Assembly (NCBI GenBank): GCA_028386065.3
Contig: JAKUCV010006603.1
Location: 32,001-96,000 of the forward strand
DNA: 64,000 nt
Source: Turnera subulata
Lineage: Eukaryota; Streptophyta; Magnoliopsida; Malpighiales; Passifloraceae
Direction of reading: 5' to 3'
Within the stretch, counting starts at the first letter, position 1. Every line of letters begins with the position of its first letter. Below are positions 1 to 8,517 of the stretch, piece after piece. A program made the position numbers and the translations under genes. The notes below the pieces were generated by a model. It saw nothing but the letters and a program-made list of their open reading frames with translations. It searched no databases and was not told where the DNA came from.

Positions 1-672
1 CGGTGATGTGACAGATGGGTTGTAGGGAGGAGATCGGAGGCGTCGACCTTGCCGGCGTTCTGCAGCGGCGAGGGTGGAGAGGAAGGAAGGTAGAGGAAGT
101 TGAGGCGGCGGCGTAGGGAAGGAGAGGAGGAGAAAAACTAGAAGGGAAGAGGAGGAAGGAGGGGATTGAGGCGTGAGAAGCGGTGTAGAGAAGAGGAGAA
201 GATAAAGAGGAAGAATGGGAGAAGGAGACAAGGACACAGTAAATGGAAAAGAAAGAAAGTGAGGGGAGGGGGCCGGCAGTTCACGAGAAAGAAAAGAAAA
301 GAAAGAAGTCTGGCGGCTGAGAGAAAAGGGGAAGGAGAAGGGTAAGAAAAAGAGAAAAGAGAAAATAAAATAAAGAAAAGAAGAAAAGAGGAGAGGACCG
401 GCATAACCGAAATTTTTCGTCCCGAATCCAAAAATATGACTTGGGCTCGGAAAATCCGATTAATTCTCCCGAGCATTGCCCAACCCTCGGAACTGAAAAC
501 CGATGCTCGGTTAGTTAGAAAGACACTCCCGAGCGCGGGAAAACTCTCGGTTTCGAAAAACGACTCCCGGTTTATCTTGAATTAATTACCCAAGATTAAT
601 TCATTCAGTAAATCACTGTATAACGACTTTAACAGTCCCGGTAAAAATTCAAATTTTACCCGGGCTGTTACA
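1..672 (-). mobile_element. Ty3/gypsy LTR, S2-type, partial
   Basis: On the minus strand an LTR begins at 672 with TGTAACAGCCCGGGTAAA and runs out of the window at position 1. It matches the first several hundred bases of the solo LTR at 30465-34255 (shared blocks include GAGTCGTTTTTCGAAACCGA and the run up to the CCCAAGT block), so it belongs to the same family. Positions 60-400 are strongly purine-rich on the plus strand, matching the pyrimidine-rich leader of the S2 family. It is inserted into copia copy X1, whose antisense ORF resumes at 673. The matching target duplication lies outside the window. Confidence 0.85.
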
Positions 673-1085
673 AGGATTTTCAGCTAGAGCCTTCATGTCA
701 AATTTTAAATCAAAGCAGTTATTATCAGGTTTCCATGATGGCTCGGAGCGTCCCAAGGGTGACTGGGTTACCACCTACATGGCCTAAGGTACCACTTCTA
801 CTATAGAATTGCAGAGGGATAGCAAGAAGGTCCCAGGATTTTGTGCGTACCTTAAGGGATCTAAAGAATCAGTACAAGCCCAACATGGTACTGATTACTG
901 AGACTATGTGGCAAGCAGGAGAAAATCATGGTGTAATCCCACTCCGTTTTCCTGCAACGAATCGGTTTGAGATACCTGGAAAAAATAATATGGGTGGCAT
1001 GTGGTTCTCCTGGAACGACAGCGTTAGGGTCAACATTAATGGTGAGGCTCAGAGTTTCAGGGTTAATGTTGAGCCCAACAGATAG
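673..1085 (+). pseudogene. Antisense-ORF relic in copia X1 (3' half)
   Basis: The plus-strand frame encodes the C-terminal part of the 227-aa protein seen intact at 62491-63174. It keeps the peptide LRDLKNQYKPNMVL and the GGMWFSW block and ends at the same residue with a TAG at 1083-1085. The Trp of the WNCRG motif is a stop (TAG at 804-806), and the N-terminal half is removed by the gypsy LTR at 1-672. The second Trp of GGMWFSW is intact here, whereas it is a stop in copy X2, so the two copies were disabled independently. Confidence 0.75.
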
Positions 1086-1326
1086 ATAACTGTTTAAACA
1101 TATGTATGAGAACCATTCTTCTTTGAATGTTTTCCAGTTATGGATCCGTTTATGTAATAATAATATGCATGTTTACTTTGAGCCTTTTCCATTTATTATC
1201 TCATTTACGCCCACAGGCACAAATAATTATACTGTCTTATTCGCTTCAGGGAATAGATCAGAGTTAATTCAATGGGATCTATAATAATTCATTTTATTAC
1301 TGGGGGTGTCTGTACTTTTCAAGAGT

Positions 1327-1875
1327 ATATGCTCTTCCAGAGCGTAAATATATGATCTTCTAGATCATATTAAAACATGCGTTCTTCAGGAACATATTCG
1401 GATTTATGCTCTTCTGGAGCGTGTTAATCTTTTTCTTATTTCAAGATATCATTATATGTTATATTGACATCCACACATATAATTCTCCCCCTGTGGATGT
1501 CAATTTTGCATTGTCTTCGAGACTAATGCTTGAGGCATTATTCTAGAAACAATTATAAAGTACTGAAAATGAAATAAAATAAATTGCAATGCGTAATAAT
1601 TTAAACTGAACATAAAATGAATTGCTCCTTCAGGGTAAGCAAGTATAATATCCACCATCTGGTGGTCATATAATTTCCATCTTCTGGTGGTAATAGTTTT
1701 TATTTTCGATTTTCCTTTGAAGGATCTTCAGGAACTTTTGAACGGTAAGACTTCCAGTCTTCGTTGTATTTTCTTTTATTGAGTCTGCTGGACTCTTATT
1801 TCTAGTCTTCCAGTCTATTATCATATAAATGCATTTTAGCATTTAATGCCCATGATAAATTTCTTCCGGAAATTT
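1327..1875. repeat. Cluster of micro-hairpins with C-TTCNN-G loops (X1)
   Basis: At least ten short perfect inverted repeats lie in about 550 bp. Left stem and loop are: 1331-1343 GCTC, TTCCA; 1350-1370 ATATGATC, TTCTA; 1381-1393 GTTC, TTCAG; 1408-1420 GCTC, TTCTG; 1524-1540 TAATGC, TTGAG; 1652-1665 CCACC, ATCT; 1747-1761 AAGAC, TTCCA; 1781-1795 GAGTC, TGCTG; 1826-1845 TAAATGC, ATTTTA; 1857-1875 AAATTTC, TTCCG. The left stem always ends in C and the right stem begins with G. The stems are otherwise unrelated to one another. Confidence 0.8.
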
Positions 1876-2162
1876 TGCGGGCCTCAAATTCAAGTAACAT
1901 AATCAAAAGACTTAATTAAAATAAATAAACATGGGCCTTTTATTAATTAGCCCAATGAAGAATTAAATAACCGAAAAATTAAAAGCAATGGGCCTTACAT
2001 AAATTAGCTCAATTAAAATAAATGACTAAAAATTAAATGCAATGGGCCTTATACGAGCCCAATGAAATCGTAAAGAAATTAAAACGAAAAATTAAACACA
2101 ATGGGCCTAATATGAGCCCAAGCTTAATATAAGTAAAAAACAATAAAATAAATACAATAGGC

Positions 2163-2307
2163 CTTCCGGGCTTGCCGGGAAAAATCCCGAGACACTGAAT
2201 TTCGGCCAAACACTTCCGGGCTTGCCGGGAAAAACCCAAGTTAACGGATTCCGGCCAAACACTTCTGGGTTTGCCGGGAAAATCCCGAGATGCGAAATTT
2301 CGGCAAT
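2163..2307. repeat. Three tandem units of about 50 bp (X1)
   Basis: Units start at 2163, 2213 and 2262. Each has CTTCCGGGCTTGCCGGGA or a close variant, an ATCCCGAGA-like piece and a TTCGGCCAAACA-like tail. The block CGGG-cttgC-CCGGG is self-complementary. Related, more degenerate units occur at about 45477-45595 in X2. No coding potential is seen. Confidence 0.7.
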
Positions 2308-2569
2308 ATAAATTCTTTTTTTTTCTTTTCTTTTCTCTTTTCTCTCTTCCCTATTTTATTTTCGCTCCTCTTTTCTTTTTTTTCTTTTTATTTCAGGTTG
2401 TTTTTCTTTTTTCTTTTTTTCTTTTTTTTTACGGATTGGGCCGTGAACAGTACCGGCCCATGTGAAGCCCAGGCCAAAAAAAACCCAGGCCTGGCCCATG
2501 ATGCTTCAGCCCATCAGGCGCGGGTTATCCCGACCCAGACAACAGACCCAGTCGGGTCGTCTTCAACCC

Positions 2570-2945
2570 GACGTCTGCATACTTGCAGACGGTGCGAACG
2601 TCGAGGCTCTCGGACGGCTTGAGGCGAGGACGGTGAGGTGACGGCGCGGCAGACGACAGCGCGAGGTGCAGGAATAGGCGTCCGGCGTCGGTGGCGATAG
2701 TGGGACGGTTGCTTCCGGTCTTGTCTCCTCAGCGCGGAGTCGCTGCTTGCGGCGGCGATGCAAGGAAGGAGGAAGGCGGGCGGAACGGCGTGCTGCAGGC
2801 GGCGAGGAGGGGAGCAGACCCGACTGGTCTTGTCGGGCGTGGCCGTCGGGTTTCCTCATCCCGGCGGCGTGTCCGGCAGCGGTAGTAGACGGGGAAGCCG
2901 CCGTTCGGTCGGCGACAGCGAGAGGAGGGCCGTGGTTGTGGTGGT
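2570..2945 (-). other. GC-rich leader segment of copia X1
   Basis: This is a sharply GC-rich, CpG-rich island in an AT-rich element, lying just inside the primer-binding site. The equivalent segments are 6440-6960 (X3) and 46090-46570 (X2). Several long open frames cross it on both strands, but the frames are not kept between the three copies. I read it as an untranslated leader rather than gag. Confidence 0.5.
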
Positions 2946-3092
2946 GACATGAGAAATGGCACGGATCCGTTCGCCATGAACAGTAACTTGAGGGAGCAAA
3001 CAAGGTGACAATACTCTTCCTCTCCCTTCTCCCTTCTTTCGGTTTTTTTTTTCTTTCTTGAGTATATTTTCTTTTTTTTTTGGTAGAGCAAA

Positions 3093-3106
3093 TCGTGCTG
3101 ATAACG
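3093..3106 (-). promoter_or_regulatory. Copia primer-binding site (X1)
   Basis: On the minus strand the LTR terminus (TAACA) is followed directly by CGTTATCAGCACGA. X2 has the same site at 46688-46700 and X3 a one-base variant at 7076-7087. It does not start with TGG, so it is not complementary to a tRNA 3' end. It fits an internal (half-tRNA) site of the kind known for Drosophila copia. Confidence 0.65.
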
Positions 3107-3267
3107 TGTTAGAAATAATAGGTTTGTTAATGAAGATGAAGGAGAGGAAGAAGAAAATGAGCAGCAGATACACTCAATTTTTGAATCTTGACTTCTATTC
3201 TGATAAAAGAAAAAAAATGAATTGTAGAAGTTCAAAAAATGACCTAATCCTTTGAATTTTTTTTCTG

Positions 3268-3452
3268 GAGGTGGAAACCGAGGGAGGGGTCAGATTTATC
3301 CCGATGGAAGCAAGAGTAACAATACGGTTTATAATGCTACAGCAAGTGGTATAGTAAGCAAAATCGTACGAAAAGAAAAAGGGGGGTACGAGATAATCAT
3401 AACCGATGCGTTAGAGGGACGTCAAGTAACAGATATTCTACCTCCAGGACCC
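3268..3452 (+). pseudogene. petA: Plastid petA (cytochrome f) fragment, NUPT
   Basis: The plus frame reads [19 protein letters not shown] and goes on through [15 protein letters not shown] and KEKGGYEI to PPGP. This is the well-known central part of plastid-encoded cytochrome f, about 60 residues. There is no start, haem-binding N-terminus or C-terminal membrane anchor. Near the end, [10 protein letters not shown] departs from the usual DASDGRQV-type sequence, which suggests drift after arrival. It is wedged between the copia X1 LTR and a gypsy LTR fragment. It is a nuclear copy of plastid DNA and not a functional gene. Confidence 0.85.
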
Positions 3453-3662
3453 ACAAGCCGGAACTGTGACAACCCAACCCAAAATGAAACCAGCATACAG
3501 TGTGAATAACAATAACTCAGGCCCAACGGCCCAAAACAGTAAACAACATAAATAACATATCCGGCCCATTGGCCCAATGATAGCGAAAACATGCACAGCG
3601 GAAGACTTATGAAACTCACATATACACTGTATGCTGGTTTCATTTTGGGTTGGGTTGTCACA
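3453..3662 (-). repeat. Gypsy LTR fragment with perfect 39-bp inverted repeat
   Basis: The segment resembles the distal LTR end of element Y (58840-59010), including CATGCACAGCGGAAGACTTA, on the minus strand. Its ends, 3465-3503 and 3624-3662, are perfect 39-bp inverted copies separated by 120 bp. It joins the petA fragment on the left and copia copy X3 on the right. Confidence 0.75.
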
Positions 3663-3712
3663 AAATGTGTCTGGCAATTGCATATCAATTTTCCTGCAAA
3701 TGAATCATCTTT

Positions 3713-5383
3713 TGAACTTCAGGTTCATACTAATTTATTCGAGGATCAAAAACTAGATATTGATAAATTATTTCAATAATCTCTTGATCCAGCTGCTTAT
3801 TACCTCCCCCTGATGTTGGGTAAAACATCAAATTAATAAGCAAATCTTACAATAAATGAATCTCCAATCTCCTATCATAGGTTTCAATTACTCTTGTAAC
3901 TTATGGAGATTCATACCCAGCGTAGATTCCAATCTTCTTTAAGAGACCATTTCACAATCCTTTGGTGGAGCATAATATACTAAATAACCGATGGTCCGAA
4001 GATGGGAGATACTAAGTATGTGATCATTAATCAATTAAATGGGGGGGATCTTATAACATCATGTTGGCTTGATGCACTCAAGTGTTGCTGCATATAAAGT
4101 ACCATTTTCTCAAACAGTAATATTTCATCAATAGTCCTGCAATCAATTGTCAATGTTCCCCCAGATATGTTTGGGTTTATTTCCAATGATATACATTATC
4201 CATTGAAGAAATATACCAGCATTATCTAGACATATAGTCTAGTAACATAAGTACGGACATATACCTGCAAGTGGCTTAATTATTAAATTAGTGCGCACAA
4301 TGCCAACTTGCGTTACACAATAGACCATCTAGTCGATGCATCATAAAAATTACCTAGATGGTTAACACCGCGGATTTATCGGTCCACGTTTATGTCCCTG
4401 AATTATTCTCAAACTTGCTGGTGATACTAGGCCATTCTCATCTTAGGAAGGCCGTATAATAACTTTCACAGCAAACAAACTCATAGAAATTCATTGATTG
4501 TAAAACTTCTGGTTTTTCAATGATCCAATAAATTTCGTGCATCATTATTGACCCGGGATGGCCCAACCGGTCATGCCAAACAATAAGTCCATGTACCAAC
4601 TTCGAGTTGGTGCCAGCTTCATACTGGATAACTTAGAAAAATTATTTACCAACTTTTGGCTGGTGCATACTAGCTATAGATTACATATCTATCAGTCAAC
4701 TTCTAGTTGGTCTCAGCTTCAAGCTGTATAAACTTGTGTATTTAAACACTTAAAATTTCTAGCTTCAGGCTAGAGCATTTCAGCTTCTGGCTTGATATGT
4801 TAAGTTTCGATCACTCAACTGCTAGCTTCAGGCTAGCTATATATGTGCCAATTTTAGGCTTATTTCTGTCACTCATGTCAAAAAGATCAGAATTATTAGA
4901 CAATAATTAAAGTAGTGACAAACTTTTCCAAAAGAAAAACCTCGAAGATTGAAAAGCTTTGGAGTTTACTGACAAATAATGCAAAGTTTTAATTACCGAA
5001 AAATCTTCTGGATCTTTTCGGAGACAGAAAAAGGGTCCACATTTGAAAAACTGACATCACAGCGTTAGGGTCAACATTAATGGCGAGGCTCAGAGTTTCA
5101 GGGTTATTGTTGAGCCCAACAGATAGATTACTGTTTAAACATATGTATGAGAACCATTCTTCTTTGAATGTTCTCCAGTTATGTATCCGTTTATGCAATA
5201 ATAATAAACATATTTTCCCTTTGCCATTAAAACCTCATCCAGGGCCATAAGCACAATTAATTATACTGTCTTATTCGCTTCAGGGAATAGAGTAGAGTCA
5301 ATTCAACGGGATCCATAATAATCTCTTTTACTACTGTAAATGGGGGTTTCTGTACTTTTCAAGAGTATATGCTCTTCTGGAGC
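3713..5383. repeat. Micro-hairpins with C-TTCNN-G loops (X3)
   Basis: Perfect stems with TTC loops: 3713-3727 TGAAC, TTCAG; 4595-4611 ACCAAC, TTCGA; 4697-4709 CAAC, TTCTA; 4714-4726 CAGC, TTCAA; 4758-4774 TCTAGC, TTCAG; 4821-4837 GCTAGC, TTCAG; 5371-5383 GCTC, TTCTG. The ACCAAC stem is also perfect in X2 (43218-43234), where its loop is TTCAA: loop changed, stem kept. Confidence 0.75.
5062..5126 (+). pseudogene. Antisense-ORF remnant in copia X3 (last 22 codons)
   Basis: This encodes the end of the same protein (SVRVNINGEAQSFRV..NR) and its TAG stop. Everything upstream has been deleted: the sequence jumps from the integrase side (matching 43530 in X2) to this point. It shows that X3 once carried the ORF. 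Confidence 0.65.
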
Positions 5384-5387
5384 GTAA

Positions 5388-6108
5388 TGTTAGAACTCAT
5401 GGTTCATTGCAGGTTTTGATAATTGACAAACCAATTCAAGATCATGACAAAGAAGAAGCAAAAAGAAATGAAGTCAAACCAATCCTCAAGCACAAGAAAC
5501 CATTCAAGAACAAAGGATCAAAATAAATGAGTACAAGAATTGAAGAGCCAAGAAAGAAGAGTTAGATCCACAAATTGTACAAGGTATAACACTCAACTCT
5601 TCTAGGACATTGGCTCAAAATAAGATAAATTTTGATCATGCATAACATAACATATTTCCAAGCATTAAAAATGTTTTTCGAGCCATGAACATCGATGTTG
5701 TGGATTTAAACATCGATGTTGTGGATTTAAACATCGATGTTGGAATCCCAAACATCGATGTTCTAGTGACCGTTGTTTTTAAAATTAGGCATAACATCGA
5801 TGTTCTAAAAGATAACATCGATGTTTCTTTCCAGTCACTTTAAAAGGATTTTTGCCGAGCCAAAATAACATCGATGTTATGATATAAACATCGATGTTCT
5901 TAATTCCAAGCATTTTTACAAAAATTGGCAGAAGCGGAAAAACATCGATGTTGGATTATAAAACATCGATGTTCTTGTGACCGTTGGTCAAAACATCGAT
6001 GTTTACAATCCAACATCGATGTTCATGAAAACTGTCTTTGAAACATAATTTTGCCGAAGCCAAAAAACATCGATGTTGGCCAATTAAACATCGATGTTTC
6101 ACAAAATA
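5388..6108 (+). mobile_element. Maximus/SIRE-like copia LTR fragment with palindrome array
   Basis: It starts TGTTAGAACTCATGG and continues with TTTTGATAATTGACAAACC, resembling the start of Maximus/SIRE-clade LTRs (from memory of the clade, moderate confidence). It contains fourteen copies of the 12-bp palindrome AACATCGATGTT, at 5688, 5709, 5730, 5751, 5793, 5813, 5867, 5887, 5941, 5962, 5992, 6012, 6066 and 6087. No clear target duplication is visible, and X3 sequence is missing across the insertion, so this is probably a remnant. Confidence 0.55.
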
Positions 6109-7075
6109 TAAAATTAGAAACGAAAAATATAAATGCAGTGGGCCTTTTAATAGCCCAATCGGAAATTAAATAAAAATATAAAATATGCTTACTCGATAAA
6201 TCTTTCAGCAACAATATATATAATATAGCATATTAATACCCGGTTACTATTTTGGTATATATTTCTTTTAATTTAGTTTTTTTTTTAATTTCGAACTGGG
6301 CTAAGTTCAAGCCCAGCAAGAGCCCAGGCCAAGGCCCAGGCAGACCCAGGCCCGCGCGCCCAGCAGCCCAAGGCAAGACCAGCCCAACCGTTCCAGGACC
6401 AGCTTCAGCCCACCCGGCCAAGCGAGTCCGGGTCAGGCCTTCACGAAACGGGTCATCTCGACCCGTCATCCACATCCGGGTCGTGGCTGCTCACCTTGGT
6501 GGCCCGACGCCGGGGAGGCAGAGACGAGCGAGGCTGCGCGGCGCGAGGTGCTGGTGGAGGACAAAGGTGGTGGCGCTGGCTGCAGACGGCGGAAGGCGCG
6601 GCTGCAGGTGGCTCGTGCAATCGGGTCGTCCGGTGGCTCCTTCTCGGCGGTTTTTGCAGCAGCGTGACGAGCAGCTGCGAAGGCGGGTGGTGACATGGCG
6701 ACGCATGAAGGATGGCAGCGATGGCTGCTGGCGGCGTGGCATCGTCTGCAGGAGGCGAAAAACGCCGGTTTAGGCGAAGCAGACCCGACGGGGCTTGCCG
6801 GGTCTGTGGGCGTGGCCGTCGGGTTTGCCTCTCCCGGCGGCACGTCCGGTGGCGGATGGGCACGGGGAAGGAGCCGGTCGGTCGGCGATGGCGAGGGTAA
6901 GGTCGTGGTGGTGGCTGTGAGACGTGAAACGGGCCGGAACACTTCCTCATGAACAGTAACCGTGGGGTGTTGAAGGTGATGCACTGTGTTTTTTTTTTTC
7001 TGGGTTTTCATTGGTTTTCTTCTTCCTTTAGTTGTTCAGAAAAAAAAAAAACTAAGCTCAGGGTAGGGACGATCG

Positions 7076-7087
7076 TGGCTGATAACG
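7076..7087 (-). promoter_or_regulatory. Copia primer-binding site (X3)
   Basis: On the minus strand it reads CGTTATCAGCCACGA, with one extra C compared with X1. It is followed leftwards by the GC-rich leader, as in the other copies. Confidence 0.5.
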
Positions 7088-7495
7088 TTTTATGAATATA
7101 GTCTTAATATAGTCTTAATGTTGTGTATGAACTGAAGAAGAAGAAGAAGAAGTAGCAAAGGCAGAAAAATGAGGAAAAGAGGAGCTGATGGGGCTCGGTC
7201 ATTTTTCATTATCACTCAATCAACTAATTGCTTTTTACATGTATATATAGTCTTGACAGGTAGCAGTAGGAAATGAGGTAGGTCGCAAAATGACATTCAC
7301 AATATTCACATTTATTTATAGGCAGGAGGATGAACGCTAGTATGCATGTTGGATCATGTGCTCTTAATTTCTGTTAAAATTAGTAATTACATATAATTCT
7401 CTATATATATACCCCCTGTACACAAGAATAATATTTGACCACATATAATTCTCCATTATTTCAGTACTTCAAATGATTTTCCATTATTAATTAAT

Positions 7496-8287
7496 GGCAA
7501 AATTTCATTTAACACACTTTAACTTTAGTATCAATTTGGCCATCCAATTAATTGTTTGAACATTTTAACAATTTAGTTCAGCAATCCATCACAATTAAAC
7601 CATTTTGTCTTAAAAAAAAAAAAGCATCCCCTTTGTGTCTTGAAAACCAACCGTCCTTCTTTATCCTCTCCTCTACAATCCAAAAAAATCCTTTAACATT
7701 CAAAAAAAATCTTTAATCTCCTTAATGTTAGAAACACAACCAGTTTTTGCTTTTTAATTTCTACGTCATGGTTTTTGGGGGTTCGGTTTAATAGTATGGG
7801 TTTTGATTTTGGGGTTTCAACCGGGATTTGATCTCATTGCAATTGTTTATCTTTGTTAACTTCATATAGTTTTTAATTTTGATTTTTCATGGCAAAGGAT
7901 TTTTGCATGAGGAAAGAGGGAAAAGGATTATTGGTGGTTAATTTTGATTTTGGATGTTTAAGGGCTTTTTTAGATTGTAGAAGAGGACAGGGAGAAGGAT
8001 TGTTGGAAAAGAAGTTTGGAAAAGAAATAAATAGTATTTATGACTTAAGAGCTGGAGTTTAATTTTAAAAATTTTTTTAAAAAAAAACATAAAGAAAAAA
8101 GGATTTGAACCCATATTTTACAAAACTACACGTAGTTTCTATAATTCCTAGCTCTCTTTTTTTTTTACTAATACACAATGGTTTAACTGTGATGGGTTAG
8201 TGAATTAAATTGTTAAAATGTTCAAACAATAAATTAGGTGGCCAAATTGATACTGCACTAAAATTAAGGTGTGCTAAATGAAATTTT
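7496..8287. mobile_element. Non-coding TIR element (Mutator/foldback-like), right tip at 11158-11160
   Basis: The left arm (7496-7605, starting GGCAAAATTTCATTTA) is the inverted copy of the right arm (8180-8287). Shared blocks include ATCAATTTGGCC and TGTTTGAACATTTTAACAAT. The arms are about 105 bp with a few mismatches. The right terminus is completed after the inserted copia X4 by GCC at 11158-11160. Flanks TTAATTAAT and TTAATTATA agree at 7 of 9 bases, which would fit a 9-bp Mutator-type duplication. There is no transposase. Confidence 0.7.
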
Positions 8288-8508
8288 TGATGTAAATAAT
8301 GGTAATTGACACATCAAATACAATGAAAATGGAGAAGAAGGAGTAGTAGAAGAGGAGAATAAAACTGGACGAGGAGAATGGAAGCTAAGCTTCTCTGGTT
8401 TTTCATTCACTATTTGCCAACTGATATACATGTGTGTATGGCCTTTATAAAGCCACAATTGTAGATAAAGACAGAAAAGGATAGGTCACATTCACCCGTT
8501 TTATAACA
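8288..8508 (-). repeat. X4 LTR, left (3' LTR of the minus-strand element)
   Basis: 221 bp, TG...CA, next to the polypurine tract. Nearly identical to 10933-11152. Confidence 0.85.
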
Positions 8509-8517
8509 CTCCCCCTT

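Larger units (their letters stand above)
673..3267 (-). mobile_element. Ty1/copia element copy X1, fragment
   Basis: This aligns along its length with 43931-46720 of the complete copia relic X2. In plus-strand order it holds the 3' part of an antisense ORF (to 1085), AT-rich DNA with micro-hairpins (1331-1875), repeats with GGGCC and GCCC half-sites (1931-2170), a 50-bp tandem repeat (2163-2307), a GC-rich leader (about 2570-2945), a primer-binding site (3093-3106) and the start of the minus-strand 5' LTR at 3107 (TGTTAGAAATAATAGG). The LTR is broken off near 3267 where plastid DNA begins. The left half is lost behind the gypsy LTR at 1-672. No intact gag or pol remains. Confidence 0.75.
3663..7330 (-). 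mobile_element. Ty1/copia copy X3, degenerate, with a nested LTR piece
   Basis: Aligns with X2 from about 42460 to 46700. Positions 3663-5035 match the integrase/linker part, including the relic of the GHPGS pre-integrase block near 4550. A deletion then joins directly to the last codons of the antisense ORF (5062-5126). A Maximus/SIRE-like LTR piece occupies 5388-6108. The element resumes at 6109 with GGGCCTTTTAATAGCCCAAT, passes a GC-rich leader (6440-6960) and reaches the primer-binding site (7076-7087). The LTR after 7088 is recognisable only by its start, and its far end near 7330 is a guess. No intact gene. Confidence 0.65.

Noticed and set aside
2563..3003. Minus-strand Pro/Ala/Arg-rich frames in copia leaders (also 6453-7011 and 46090-46659) as gag
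   Set aside because: The frames and peptides are not conserved between the three copies although the DNA is, and no gag motif is visible.
3252..3509. Open frame of 85 codons as a small gene
   Set aside because: The core is plastid cytochrome f sequence, and both ends run into retroelement DNA. It is a plastid-derived fragment.
5688..6098. AACATCGATGTT repeats as a CRISPR-like array
   Set aside because: Repeats are 12 bp with 8-30 bp irregular gaps inside a copia-type LTR in a plant. A binding-site array is a better reading.
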